Assembly (NCBI RefSeq): GCF_008974145.1
Contig: NZ_BJKP01000001.1
Span: 186,001 to 250,000 of the forward strand
Source: Microcystis aeruginosa NIES-4325
GTDB taxonomy: Bacteria; Cyanobacteriota; Cyanobacteriia; Cyanobacteriales; Microcystaceae
Length of the DNA stretch: 64,000 nucleotides
Reading direction: 5' to 3'
The number at the start of each line of letters is the position of its first letter. Within the stretch, counting starts at the first letter, position 1. Both the position numbers and the translations under genes were made by a program. Below, one piece after another: positions 28,800-36,176 of the stretch. The notes under the pieces are model-generated. The model did not search any database. It saw only the letters and a program-made list of their open reading frames with translations, and had not been told where the DNA came from.

Positions 28800-28864
28800 C
28801 ATTTCTTAATCACAAAACTGAGAATTGATAGCATTTCTTAACCAAAAGCTCGTACATTTCTTAA
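28800..28864 (+). promoter_or_regulatory. Three direct CATTTCTTAA decamers upstream of gvpA
   Basis: The identical decamer starts at 28800, 28832 and 28855, with the third ending 22 bases before a TTGACA at 28887. Iterated sites just upstream of a promoter suggest operator sites for a regulator of gas vesicle synthesis (inference). Confidence 0.45.
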
Positions 28865-28886
28865 CTAAAAAAATCGAGATTAGCTA

Positions 28887-29017
28887 TTGACAACGACAAA
28901 ACAAGGGTGTTACTCTTGAAAGTGCCGAAGTGATGAAGGCAGAAAACAATGGATTTCTGAATCATTCATGAATTAGGCAATGTACACTTTATACAACAAA
29001 AAAAAGGTCTATCTACC
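28887..29017 (+). promoter_or_regulatory. gvpA leader/promoter, copy 1
   Basis: Begins with TTGACA (28887-28892); a weak -10-like TTACTC follows at 17 bases. The leader is almost identical to 29249-29383, including GACAAAACAAGGGTGTTA, GCCGAAGTGATGAAGGCAG and GTACACTTTATACAACAAA, then AAAAGG before the ATG. Its duplication together with the gene implies each gvpA carries its own leader. Confidence 0.5.
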
Positions 29018-29233
29018 ATGGCAGTTGAAAAAACTAACTCTTCCTCTAGCTTGGCTGAAGTTATTGATCGTATCCTCGACAAAGGTATCGTTATTGATGC
29101 CTGGGCTCGCGTATCTCTGGTGGGAATCGAATTATTAGCGATTGAAGCTCGTGTAGTCATCGCTTCGGTTGAAACCTACCTCAAATATGCTGAAGCCGTT
29201 GGTCTGACTCAGTCTGCAGCGGTTCCTGCTTAA
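29018..29233 (+). CDS. gvpA: Gas vesicle major shell protein GvpA, copy 1
   Basis: The 71-residue hydrophobic protein that forms the ribs of the gas vesicle wall. Sequence [20 protein letters not shown] then [20 protein letters not shown] and [20 protein letters not shown] is canonical GvpA: helix, beta strand, turn, beta strand, helix. The protein is identical to copy 2. AAAAAAAGG precedes the ATG. The gene leads the cluster A-A-C-N-J-X and is expected to be the most abundant transcript. Confidence 0.98.
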
Positions 29234-29248
29234 GGATTCATCTTACAT

Positions 29249-29383
29249 TTGACACCGACAAAACAAGGGTGTTAATTTCGAAATTGCCGAAGTGATGAAG
29301 GCAGAAAAACCAAATAGATTTCTGAATCCTCCATGACTTAGGCGATGTACACTTTATACAACAAACAAAAAGGTTTATCTACC
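29249..29383 (+). promoter_or_regulatory. gvpA leader/promoter, copy 2
   Basis: A near-copy of 28887-29017. It starts with TTGACA (29249-29254), and 17 bases later has TTAATT, a better -10 match than copy 1. GVP transcripts could therefore start before either gvpA. Confidence 0.45.
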
Positions 29384-29599
29384 ATGGCAGTTGAAAAAAC
29401 CAACTCTTCCTCTAGCTTGGCTGAAGTTATTGATCGTATCCTCGACAAAGGTATCGTTATTGATGCCTGGGCTCGCGTATCTCTGGTGGGAATCGAATTA
29501 TTAGCGATTGAAGCTCGTGTAGTCATCGCTTCGGTTGAAACCTACCTCAAATATGCTGAAGCCGTTGGTCTGACTCAATCTGCGGCGGTTCCTGCTTAA
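29384..29599 (+). CDS. gvpA: Gas vesicle major shell protein GvpA, copy 2
   Basis: The second gvpA, 366 bases downstream of the first. The 71-residue protein is identical to copy 1, and the DNA differs at only a few silent positions (for example ACT/ACC early, CAGTCTGCA/CAATCTGCG near the end), so the duplication is recent or homogenised by gene conversion. The frame is open upstream to 29345, but the ATG at 29384 is the family start. M. aeruginosa PCC 7806 is reported to carry three gvpA copies; this window has two. Confidence 0.98.
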
Positions 29600-30032
29600 G
29601 GATCAATCACAGATTTTCCAATCTGCTCAGTTAAAAACCTACCGATTTTTTCAGATTCTCGGCTTTTCTTTAATCCCTAATTGAGTTTAGTTACCCGTCT
29701 CTTGGAGCGCAATAGTCTATAATTGATCAGGTTGGCACGGCAACGGATAGCGAAAACAAAGCTAGACCCATACAAATTATTTTTGTAACCGTGATTTTGA
29801 CCTTTGTAGCTAGGTTTACCGCCTATCGCCAGAATCGCTACTTTTCGCAACAGAAAGCCATTCTTTGGATAGGAAGCCACGCTTCGTGGGATGCGGTAGT
29901 TCCCTATCTCAACTTTTGGGTGATAAGAAAAGTCGGAATCTACTGTCTCTCTCCCAGTCCTCGTGGATGTTTTTTTCAACGGGTGATTGGGTCTAGTCAA
30001 TTCCATAGTATTTAGTAATTGAGGACAACCCC
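29600..30032. other. 433-base gvpA-gvpC spacer
   Basis: The opposing ORFs here (109 codons minus, 74 plus) shadow each other and resemble nothing I know. A CCACG-CTT-CGTGG hairpin lies at about 29878-29890 inside an imperfect larger inverted repeat (GATAGGAA...TTCCCTATC). Structures here could attenuate transcription so that gvpA exceeds gvpC, as described in other cyanobacteria; that is inference. The gvpC ribosome site GAGGA lies near the end. Confidence 0.5.
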
Positions 30033-30671
30033 ATGCCTGCTCTCATGGAACAGTTCCACCAAGAGCGTTTATCGATTGCTGAAGAAGTAGCTAAACTCTC
30101 GCGAGAAGTCCAATCTTTTCTGTTGGATGTCAAAACTGAAAGACAAAAACAAGCGCAAGAACAGGCAACTGCTTTGCGCCAATCTTTCCAAAAAGTTCAA
30201 CAGGAAAGCCACTTGTTTTTAACAGCTACCCAAAAACAGCGTTTAGCTCAGGCGGAAAAGCAAAAAGAGGATTTACGTCAATTTCAAGAACAACGTTTAG
30301 CTGAAGCGAAACGGCTCGAGGACGACCTACGTCAACAGCGTTTGGATCGAGCTAAACAGCTGAAAGAGGATTTAAGTCAATTCCAAGAACAGCGCTTAGC
30401 GGCAGCGAAACAGCTAGAGGACGACTTACGTCAACAGCATCTAGATCGAGCTAAACAGCTGAAAGAGGATTTAAGTCAATTCCAAGAACAGCGCTTAGCG
30501 GCAGCGAAACAGCTAGAGGACGACTTACGTCAACAGCATCTAGATCGAGCTAAACAGGTGAAGGATGATTTAAGTCAATTTCAAGAAAGACGTTTAGCTG
30601 AAGCGAAACAGCTAAAAGACGAATTGCGTCAATTTCGTCAAGATTTGTCTATCTACGTTTTTGGCAAATAA
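30033..30671 (+). CDS. gvpC: Gas vesicle outer-surface strengthening protein GvpC
   Basis: A 212-residue highly charged helical protein that binds the outside of GvpA ribs and raises the collapse pressure. After a unique N-terminus ([19 protein letters not shown]), 33-residue repeats occupy residues 88-120, 121-153 and 154-186, each [20 protein letters not shown] plus KQxKxDLSQFQEx, with a partial fourth at 187-206. Upstream residues 25-87 look like more diverged repeats. The C-terminus SIYVFGK is distinct. Repeat number is known to relate to vesicle width and strength in planktonic cyanobacteria. The ATG at 30033 follows GAGGA. Confidence 0.95.
   Translation: MPALMEQFHQERLSIAEEVAKLSREVQSFLLDVKTERQKQAQEQATALRQSFQKVQQESHLFLTATQKQRLAQAEKQKEDLRQFQEQRLAEAKRLEDDLRQQRLDRAKQLKEDLSQFQEQRLAAAKQLEDDLRQQHLDRAKQLKEDLSQFQEQRLAAAKQLEDDLRQQHLDRAKQVKDDLSQFQERRLAEAKQLKDELRQFRQDLSIYVFGK
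30294..30590 (+). repeat. Three near-identical 99-bp repeats in gvpC
   Basis: Units 30294-30392, 30393-30491 and 30492-30590 encode the 33-residue GvpC repeats. Units 2 and 3 are almost identical DNA, making slippage or recombination that changes repeat number likely. Confidence 0.9.
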
Positions 30672-31301
30672 ATCTCTAGGTTAATTCCAACCCACTTAAG
30701 CCTAGGGCTAGAGTAAAAACCCTCTAGTCCCTTTTCCTGGCTAAACTAGAGGACTATCTGAAAATACAACAATAAGCCTTTGGTTTTCAACCTACCATGC
30801 TGATCCTGCTTTTCTAAGTTTCTAGACTCAACCTAGGAGTGTCGGGTTCCTATCTAGTCCTCTCTAGGTCTCTGGTAAATTAAAAAGTATGATAAAGCTT
30901 CACTCAGTCTATAGTTAATGTCGTGATTAGTAGTCTTTTATTGACAAAGGAGGTAAGGGAAAAGGACTGCATCTGGGCTTATCATTGTTTAAGTCTTGAA
31001 AAGTAATCTAGACAAGAATTTTAGACCCTTAGCCCCTTGACTAATGAATCTCCTAAAAATACCTTCAGAATCAAGGTTCTAGAGCTAATTGGTGACAGTT
31101 CCTAATCTTTTGGGATATTATATATCATGGGGTAAGCCTTAAAAGTCAAAGCCGATTAAACTTCTTGCCGTAAAATTCGGGTGACACAAGCGTCCTTGCC
31201 TACTCGGTTATTGAGGGGAAACCTAAACAGGCGGTTGTTAGCTCAAAAATGCCCGTCCGCTTCAGGCGGGGATTATCAATAGTATTTACTAGATTTCAAC
31301 T
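30672..31301. other. 630-base gvpC-gvpN spacer with an IS200/IS605-like end
   Basis: No gene seen. A CCTCTAG...CTAGAGG hairpin lies near 30720-30750. At 31251-31271 GCCCGTCCGCTTCAGGCGGGG forms a short GC hairpin 30 bases before the gvpN ATG; such hairpins mark the right ends of IS200/IS605-family elements in cyanobacteria. The spacer is long for genes reported as one operon, so an inserted and decayed element is plausible. Confidence 0.5.
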
Positions 31302-32342
31302 ATGACATTTACTGAAACTCAAACAAGAAGATCCATCCTCTGCCTTCGCCCTGGTCAATTTGTTGTTACGCCTTCGATTGATCAAGTTGCCACTCGCGCC
31401 TTACGTTATCTAAACGCTGGTTTTTCCATCCATCTATGTGGTCCGGCAGGAACGGGAAAAACCACCTTGGCAATGCACCTGGCCAATTGTTTAGCCAGAC
31501 CTGTGATGCTAATCTTTGGCGATGATGACTTTACCAGTTCCGATTTAATTGGTAGTCAGTCTGGCTACACCCATAAAAAACTGATGGATAACTATATCCA
31601 CAGCGTTCTCAAGGTTGAAGACGAGCTAAAACACAATTGGGTGGATTCTCGGTTAACAATGGCCTGTCGAGAAGGGTTTACCCTAGTTTATGATGAGTTC
31701 AATCGTTCTCGGCCTGAGGTCAACAACGTTTTACTCTCTGCCTTGGAAGAAAAAATTCTCACCCTGCCGCCCACTAGCCATCAACCCGATTACCTACAAG
31801 TCAATTCTCAGTTTCGGGCAATTTTCACCTCCAACCCAGAAGAATACTGTGGGGTTCATGCCACCCAAGATGCTTTAATGGATCGGTTGGTAACTATCAA
31901 TATGCCTGAACCGGACCAACTAACTCAGACAGAAATTCTTGCTCAAAAAACGGGAATTGGTCGAGAAGATGCTTTATTTATTGTCAACCTTGTCAAAACC
32001 TTTCGTGTGAAAACTGCGACTGAAAAAACGTCGGGTTTGCGCTCTTGTTTAATGATTGCTAAAGTCTGCGCCTCTCACGATATTGCGGCCAACTCCGCTG
32101 ACTCGGACTTCCGTGATATCTGCGCCGATGTTCTGTTGTCCCGCACCAATTTATCTGTTGATAAGTCAAGAGCGATTTTATGGGAAATCCTCGAGGACAA
32201 TCCGTTAGAATCCTTATCCTTTGTAGAGGAAACGGAGCCTTCCGATGCCCAAGCGTCAACTCCTGAACCTTCGACAGGAAATCAATCGTTAAAAGCCATT
32301 CAATCTTTACTGCGAGGCAACTTGCCTCAGCGAAAAGACTAA
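31302..32342 (+). CDS. gvpN: Gas vesicle AAA+ ATPase GvpN
   Basis: A 346-residue MoxR-type AAA+ protein needed for gas vesicle assembly or enlargement. Walker A is GPAGTGKT at residues 47-54, Walker [20 protein letters not shown], and sensor region [20 protein letters not shown] followed by [15 protein letters not shown]. The C-terminal ~60 residues ([20 protein letters not shown]) are a polar extension. Reported transposon mutants of gvpN in Microcystis lose buoyancy. gvpJ starts 17 bases downstream. Confidence 0.97.
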   Translation: MTFTETQTRRSILCLRPGQFVVTPSIDQVATRALRYLNAGFSIHLCGPAGTGKTTLAMHLANCLARPVMLIFGDDDFTSSDLIGSQSGYTHKKLMDNYIHSVLKVEDELKHNWVDSRLTMACREGFTLVYDEFNRSRPEVNNVLLSALEEKILTLPPTSHQPDYLQVNSQFRAIFTSNPEEYCGVHATQDALMDRLVTINMPEPDQLTQTEILAQKTGIGREDALFIVNLVKTFRVKTATEKTSGLRSCLMIAKVCASHDIAANSADSDFRDICADVLLSRTNLSVDKSRAILWEILEDNPLESLSFVEETEPSDAQASTPEPSTGNQSLKAIQSLLRGNLPQRKD

Positions 32343-32359
32343 TTTTATACTCTTATTGA

Positions 32360-32782
32360 GTGAAACCAACCGTGACTTCTTCCACTTTTGCTGGCTCGCT
32401 CAAAAACCAGTCAAGCAACTCCCTAAAAACAGCAACTCAAGGTTCGAGTTTAGCGGATATACTCGAACGAGTTTTAGATAAAGGAATTGTAATTGCCGGC
32501 GATATTTCCGTTTCGATCGCCTCCACTGAACTTATAAATATCCGCATTCGTTTGTTAATTGCCTCTGTTGATAAAGCCAGGGAAATGGGGATCAACTGGT
32601 GGGAAGGAGACCCCTACCTCCATAGCCAATCCCAAGCTTTACTAGCAGAAAATCGGGAACTTTCGCTCCGACTCCAAACCCTGGAAACTGAGCTTGAAAC
32701 CCTAAAATCCTTAAGCCAATTGAGTGCAATAGAGAGCCATGATACCAGTCCGAACGATGAAGCACATTCCTCAGATGCGTGA
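32360..32782 (+). CDS. gvpJ: Gas vesicle minor shell protein GvpJ
   Basis: A 140-residue GvpA paralogue, probably placed at vesicle tips or nucleation sites. The GvpA-like core is SSLADILERVLDKGIVIAGD then SVSIASTELINIRIRLLIAS (residues ~34-74). A C-terminal extension (VDKAREMGINWWEGDPYL..., then a coiled-coil AENRELSLRLQTLETELETL) distinguishes it. Start is GTG at 32360; a second GTG at 32372 is possible. The 3' half from 32558 is the first of three tandem DNA copies (see gvpX-like ORF and 33084-33320). Confidence 0.93.
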   Translation: MKPTVTSSTFAGSLKNQSSNSLKTATQGSSLADILERVLDKGIVIAGDISVSIASTELINIRIRLLIASVDKAREMGINWWEGDPYLHSQSQALLAENRELSLRLQTLETELETLKSLSQLSAIESHDTSPNDEAHSSDA

Positions 32783-33047
32783 AATTCCTCACCTGAATCC
32801 TCAAAGGTTAGGAAATTTACACGAGACGATTGCTCCCCTTGATAAAGCTAGGGAAACTGCGATTAACAGCTTGCAAGGTTATCCCTACCTCCCTAGCCAA
32901 GGCCAAGCTTTATTCGCAGAAAACCTGGAACTTTCACGCCGACTTCAAACCTTAAAATCCTTAACCAAATGGAGTGTAATGGAGAGACGTGATGGCAGTC
33001 CCAACGATCAAGCACATTCCTCGTATATATTGAAATTCCTCAATTGA
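32739..33047 (+). CDS. gvpX: GvpX-like ORF, partial duplicate of the gvpJ 3' half
   Basis: A 102-codon ORF in the position where M. aeruginosa gvpX is reported (after gvpJ, before gvpK). From residue ~31 it matches the GvpJ C-terminal region: LDKARETAINSLQGYPYLPS and QALFAENLELSRRLQTLKSL against GvpJ VDKAREMGINWWEGDPYLHS and QALLAENRELSLRLQTLETE. The GvpA-like core is absent, so it cannot form wall. Its start is uncertain: ATGs at 32739, 32757 and 32775 all overlap or abut gvpJ, and none has a clear Shine-Dalgarno site. It may be a minor protein, or only a remnant of the duplication that happens to stay open. Confidence 0.45.
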   Translation: MIPVRTMKHIPQMREIPHLNPQRLGNLHETIAPLDKARETAINSLQGYPYLPSQGQALFAENLELSRRLQTLKSLTKWSVMERRDGSPNDQAHSSYILKFLN

Positions 33048-33422
33048 ATCCTCAAACGGTCAAGAAGTTTACAGCAGTTAACGATTGCCTCTGTTGATAG
33101 AGCAAGGGAGATGGCAATTAATGGGTGGGCAAGCGAATCCTATCTCTATAGCCAATCCCAAGCCTTATCAACAGAAACCCCGGCAGCTAAACTTTAAGTC
33201 TTAAAATCCCTACCCCAATCGGGGGCAATCGAGGGCTACGATACCAGTTAAAATAATCAAGCACATTCCTCCTGTCGGGTAAATTCGTCACTAGAATCTT
33301 CACAGGGCGGCGGGAAGTTGACATTGCTTGGTTACATCATTTTTTCCCTCAGATAAAATTTCTTGGCCAAGCCCCCCACTAGAGACTCACCCTTAAGAAC
33401 TCCTCATTTACCAACTCCAACC
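33048..33422. other. Spacer before gvpK
   Basis: Besides the dead gvpJ copy, a TTGACA at 33318-33323 and a downstream GATAAAAT could form part of a gvpKFG promoter, although their spacing is too long for a standard pair. gvpK-F-G is reported as a separate operon in M. aeruginosa, so a promoter is expected here. Confidence 0.4.
33084..33320 (+). pseudogene. Third, dead copy of the gvpJ 3' half
   Basis: The frame from 33084 reads IASVDRAREMAINGWASESY, LYSQSQALSTET, then stops, and continues as LKSLPQSGAIEGYDTS with a further stop before NNQAHSS, matching GvpJ residue by residue. In-frame stops at two points show it no longer encodes a full protein. The flanking AGCACATTCCTC tail is also shared by all three copies. 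Confidence 0.8.
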
Positions 33423-33896
33423 ATGACACTTGCTTGCACACCTTACGATTCTGATAATCAAGCCTTGCTGACCAGTCCAGAAAGTAATAGCCAAGCCGGT
33501 TTAGCCCCTTTACTGTTAACTGTTGTGGAACTGGTGCGCCAATTGCTCGAAGCCCAAATCATTCGCCGGATGGAAAAAGGGGTTCTCAGTGAGTCTGATT
33601 TAGATAGAGCAGCAGAAAGTATCCAAAAATTACAAGAACAAATTCTCTATTTGTGTGAAATTTTTGAGGTTGAGCCAGAAGAGTTGAATGTCCACCTAGG
33701 AGAGTTTGGCACTCTTTTACCTGAAGCGGGGAGTTATTACCCTGGAGAGGAGGGTATTAAGCCTTCTGTGTTAGAATTAGTGGATAGACTCCTCAGTACC
33801 GGAGTTGTTGTGGAAGGAAATGTTGATCTGGGTTTGGCTCAACTAGATTTAATTCACCTCAAGCTTCGTTTGGTTTTAACTTCTCAGCCGCTTTAA
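33423..33896 (+). CDS. gvpK: Gas vesicle protein GvpK
   Basis: A 157-residue conserved gas vesicle protein needed for assembly. Core sequences are LAPLLLTVVELVRQLLEAQI, RRMEKGVLSESDLDRAAESI then LQEQILYLCEIFEVEPEEL, and the C-terminal SVLELVDRLLSTGVVVEGNV plus GLAQLDLIHLKLRLVLTS. The frame is open from a TTG at 33363; I chose the ATG at 33423. gvpF follows 15 bases after the stop, with gvpG next, consistent with a gvpKFG operon. Confidence 0.95.
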   Translation: MTLACTPYDSDNQALLTSPESNSQAGLAPLLLTVVELVRQLLEAQIIRRMEKGVLSESDLDRAAESIQKLQEQILYLCEIFEVEPEELNVHLGEFGTLLPEAGSYYPGEEGIKPSVLELVDRLLSTGVVVEGNVDLGLAQLDLIHLKLRLVLTSQPL

Positions 33897-33911
33897 TTTG
33901 GGAGAATACTG

Positions 33912-34646
33912 ATGACAGTGGGTCTTTATTTATATGGCATATTTCCCGAACCAGTTCCTGACGGACTGGTTTTGCAGGGGATTGATAATGAGCCAGTTCA
34001 CAGCGAGATGATTGATGGTTTTAGTTTTCTCTACTCCGCTGCTCATAAAGAGAAGTATTTGGCATCCCGTCGCTATTTAATTTGCCACGAAAAAGTATTA
34101 GAAACTGTCATGGAAGCAGGGTTGACAACGTTGTTGCCCCTGCGGTTCGGCTTAGTTATCAAAACTTGGGAATCCGTCACCGAACAATTAATTAATCCCT
34201 ATAAAACCCAACTGAAAGAATTATTTGCTAAACTGTCAGGCCAACGAGAAGTTAGCATTAAGATTTTTTGGGATAATCAGCGGGAATTACAAGCGGCTTT
34301 GGAGTCTAATCCGAAGTTAAAGCAAGAACGGGATGCGATGATGGGGAAAAACTTAAATATGGAAGAAATTATCCATATAGGTCAACTCATTGAAGCCACT
34401 GTATTGCAACGGAAACAAGACATTATTCAAGTCTTTAGAGAGCAATTAAATCATCGCGCCCAAGAGGTGATTGAAAGCGATCCGATGACGGATGACATGA
34501 TTTACAATGCAGCTTATTTAATTCCCTGGGAGCAAGAGCCAGAATTTAGCCAAAACGTTGAAGTGATCGATCAGCAGTTTGGTGATCGCCTAAGAATTCG
34601 CTATAACAATTTAACTGCACCCTATACCTTTGCCCAACTTATCTAA
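33912..34646 (+). CDS. gvpF: Gas vesicle protein GvpF (GvpF/L family)
   Basis: A 244-residue GvpF/L protein with the family's two modules: an N-terminal ferredoxin-like domain (TVGLYLYGIFPEPVPDGLVL, LICHEKVLETVMEAGLTTLLPLRFG) and a C-terminal alpha/beta domain (MTDDMIYNAAYLIPWEQEPEF, RIRYNNLTAPYTFAQLI). GvpF is thought to bind GvpA monomers and prevent aggregation before assembly. GGGAGA precedes the ATG. A second family member, gvpW, lies at 35481. Confidence 0.95.
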   Translation: MTVGLYLYGIFPEPVPDGLVLQGIDNEPVHSEMIDGFSFLYSAAHKEKYLASRRYLICHEKVLETVMEAGLTTLLPLRFGLVIKTWESVTEQLINPYKTQLKELFAKLSGQREVSIKIFWDNQRELQAALESNPKLKQERDAMMGKNLNMEEIIHIGQLIEATVLQRKQDIIQVFREQLNHRAQEVIESDPMTDDMIYNAAYLIPWEQEPEFSQNVEVIDQQFGDRLRIRYNNLTAPYTFAQLI

Positions 34647-34660
34647 GGAGAGTATTAGTT

Positions 34661-34921
34661 ATGTTTCTCGATCTTTTACTTCTTCCTATTACCGGTCCTA
34701 TTGGGGGTCTGATCTGGATTGGGGAGAAAATTCAAGAGCGTGCAAATATAGAATATGATGAAGCTGAAAATTTGCACAAATTATTATTATCGTTACAACT
34801 ATCTTACGATATGGGCAACATTTCTGAGGAAGAGTTTGAAATTCAGGAAGAAGAACTTTTATTAAAAATTCAAGCCTTAGAAGAAGAGGAGGCAGAAAAC
34901 CAATCTGAATCTTCTCTCTAA
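34661..34921 (+). CDS. gvpG: Gas vesicle protein GvpG
   Basis: An 86-residue protein with an N-terminal hydrophobic stretch (LDLLLLPITGPIGGLIWIGE) and an acidic helical remainder (KIQERANIEYDEAENLHKLL, EEEFEIQEEELLLKIQALEE), the normal GvpG layout. It is an accessory factor of vesicle assembly that interacts with GvpF in other systems. Starts 14 bases after gvpF with AAGGAGAG upstream. Last gene of the K-F-G set; opposing gvpV lies beyond a 130-base gap. Confidence 0.94.
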   Translation: MFLDLLLLPITGPIGGLIWIGEKIQERANIEYDEAENLHKLLLSLQLSYDMGNISEEEFEIQEEELLLKIQALEEEEAENQSESSL

Positions 34922-35052
34922 AATTTTTCCATACTTCCCAGGTTTATAACTGGCAATCTTTGCCACCCTATAGGCCATGAACAAAGTAAGGGCGGCTTTG
35001 ACAAGCTCAAGAACTCGTTGAAGCTCGGTCAGAACTAGCCCTTGATTAAGCC

Positions 35053-35388
35053 TTAATATTCTAGGTAAAAAGCTTGGAAATTACTAGAATTATTATTAGA
35101 GGAGTGAGCAACAGTTTTGGGGGAATCAGGTTTTTTAGCTACACTAGGAGGATTTGCTGTACGCAAATTTTGAATACTTTGTTCTGTGGTCTCAATTTGC
35201 TCTGTCACAAACGTGAGACGATTTTTTAATTGCTGAATCTGCCGCTCCATCATTTCTAATTTTTCTTGGATACGTTGTTTTTCAGTAATTAACTTATAAA
35301 GCTCAAGTTGGTTATCTGCTTCAGATTGTTTCCGAGGCATGGTGCTAATTTTAGATCTAATTGGTCTGGGTGGACGATTGGTTGTCAT
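35053..35388 (-). CDS. gvpV: Gas vesicle protein GvpV
   Basis: A 111-residue protein matching the place, size and isolated expression reported for gvpV, which is required for buoyancy in M. aeruginosa. It has a basic N-terminus (TTNRPPRPIRSKISTMPRKQ), a coiled coil (KLITEKQRIQEKLEMMERQI, QLKNRLTFVTEQIETTEQSI) and a polar low-complexity tail ending NFQAFYLEY. It runs against the rest of the cluster, so it must have its own promoter, shared as a divergent spacer of 92 bases with gvpW. The gene name rests on context, not on a search. Confidence 0.85.
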   Translation of the reverse strand: MTTNRPPRPIRSKISTMPRKQSEADNQLELYKLITEKQRIQEKLEMMERQIQQLKNRLTFVTEQIETTEQSIQNLRTANPPSVAKKPDSPKTVAHSSNNNSSNFQAFYLEY

Positions 35389-35480
35389 AACAATCCCTGA
35401 ATAACTTAGAATATTCTAGCATATCAACGCCCCAATATAAAAACTCGTAAAAAATCGTCAATTTTCTGTTAGTAAACCCT

Positions 35481-36164
35481 ATGAAATTGTACAATCTATA
35501 TACTTACGCTTTTTTGAAAACCCCCATAGAAAGCCTAAAATTACCGGTTGGAATGGCTAACCCATTGTTACTGATAACCGGTGGAGACTTCTCGGCCGTA
35601 GTCGAACCCGAAGTTTGTTTAGACACTTTACAAAATGATGATGAACGCCTGATTCAATCCGTTGTATGTCATGATCGAGTCATCTGTGAATTATTTCAAC
35701 AAACCACTATTTTACCCCTACGTTTTGGTACATCTTTTTTAGAGGCAGAAAATTTACTGACTCATCTTTGTTCTCATGCCCAAGAATATCTAGAAAAAAT
35801 TGAACAACTTGAGGGAAAAGGAGAATATCTTTTAAAATGTATTCCCCGTAAGCTAGAGGAGCCTGTACTCCTTTCTGAAAGCAGGGGCAGACAATATTTT
35901 TTAGCCAAAAAACAGATTTATGAAGCTCAACAAGATTTTTATACTTTGCAAGGTTCAGAATGGCAAAATCTCGTGAATTTAATCACCCAAAGCTATCCGT
36001 CAACTAGGATTATTACTTCTCCGGGTACAGAATCACGAATTTATCTTTTAGTTAATTTTCAAGAAGAACCTTTACTAATCGAGCAAGTCTTGCATTGGCA
36101 GAAAGCTTGCCCCCGTTGGGAATTACAATTAGGACAAGTTTCTCCCCCCTATCACTTTACTTAA
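35481..36164 (+). CDS. gvpW: Gas vesicle protein GvpW (second GvpF/L-family protein)
   Basis: A 227-residue GvpF/L-family protein: N-terminal MKLYNLYTYAFLKTPIESLK and RVICELFQQTTILPLRFGTS parallel GvpF's VYLYGIF-like strand and TTLLPLRFG motif, and the C-terminus ends WELQLGQVSPPYHFT like GvpF's APYTFAQL. It is diverged from GvpF, suggesting a different client. gvpW is reported as essential for gas vesicles in Microcystis. It ends 12 bases before the ArsA-like ATPase, so the two are probably one transcript. Confidence 0.88.
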   Translation: MKLYNLYTYAFLKTPIESLKLPVGMANPLLLITGGDFSAVVEPEVCLDTLQNDDERLIQSVVCHDRVICELFQQTTILPLRFGTSFLEAENLLTHLCSHAQEYLEKIEQLEGKGEYLLKCIPRKLEEPVLLSESRGRQYFLAKKQIYEAQQDFYTLQGSEWQNLVNLITQSYPSTRIITSPGTESRIYLLVNFQEEPLLIEQVLHWQKACPRWELQLGQVSPPYHFT

Positions 36165-36176
36165 CTTGATTTCTCT

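Noticed and set aside
28604-28834. 76-codon minus-strand ORF in the gvp upstream region
   Set aside because: It overlaps the CATTTCTTAA decamers and a hairpin, and shows no domain or start-site support.
28887-29599. Direct repeats considered as a CRISPR array
   Set aside because: The repeated unit is a whole gvpA gene with leader (about 366 bp), not short repeats with unique spacers; no cas genes are present.
29677-30015. Opposing 109- and 74-codon ORFs between gvpA and gvpC
   Set aside because: They shadow each other over a hairpin-rich spacer, have odd residue composition and no recognisable motif.
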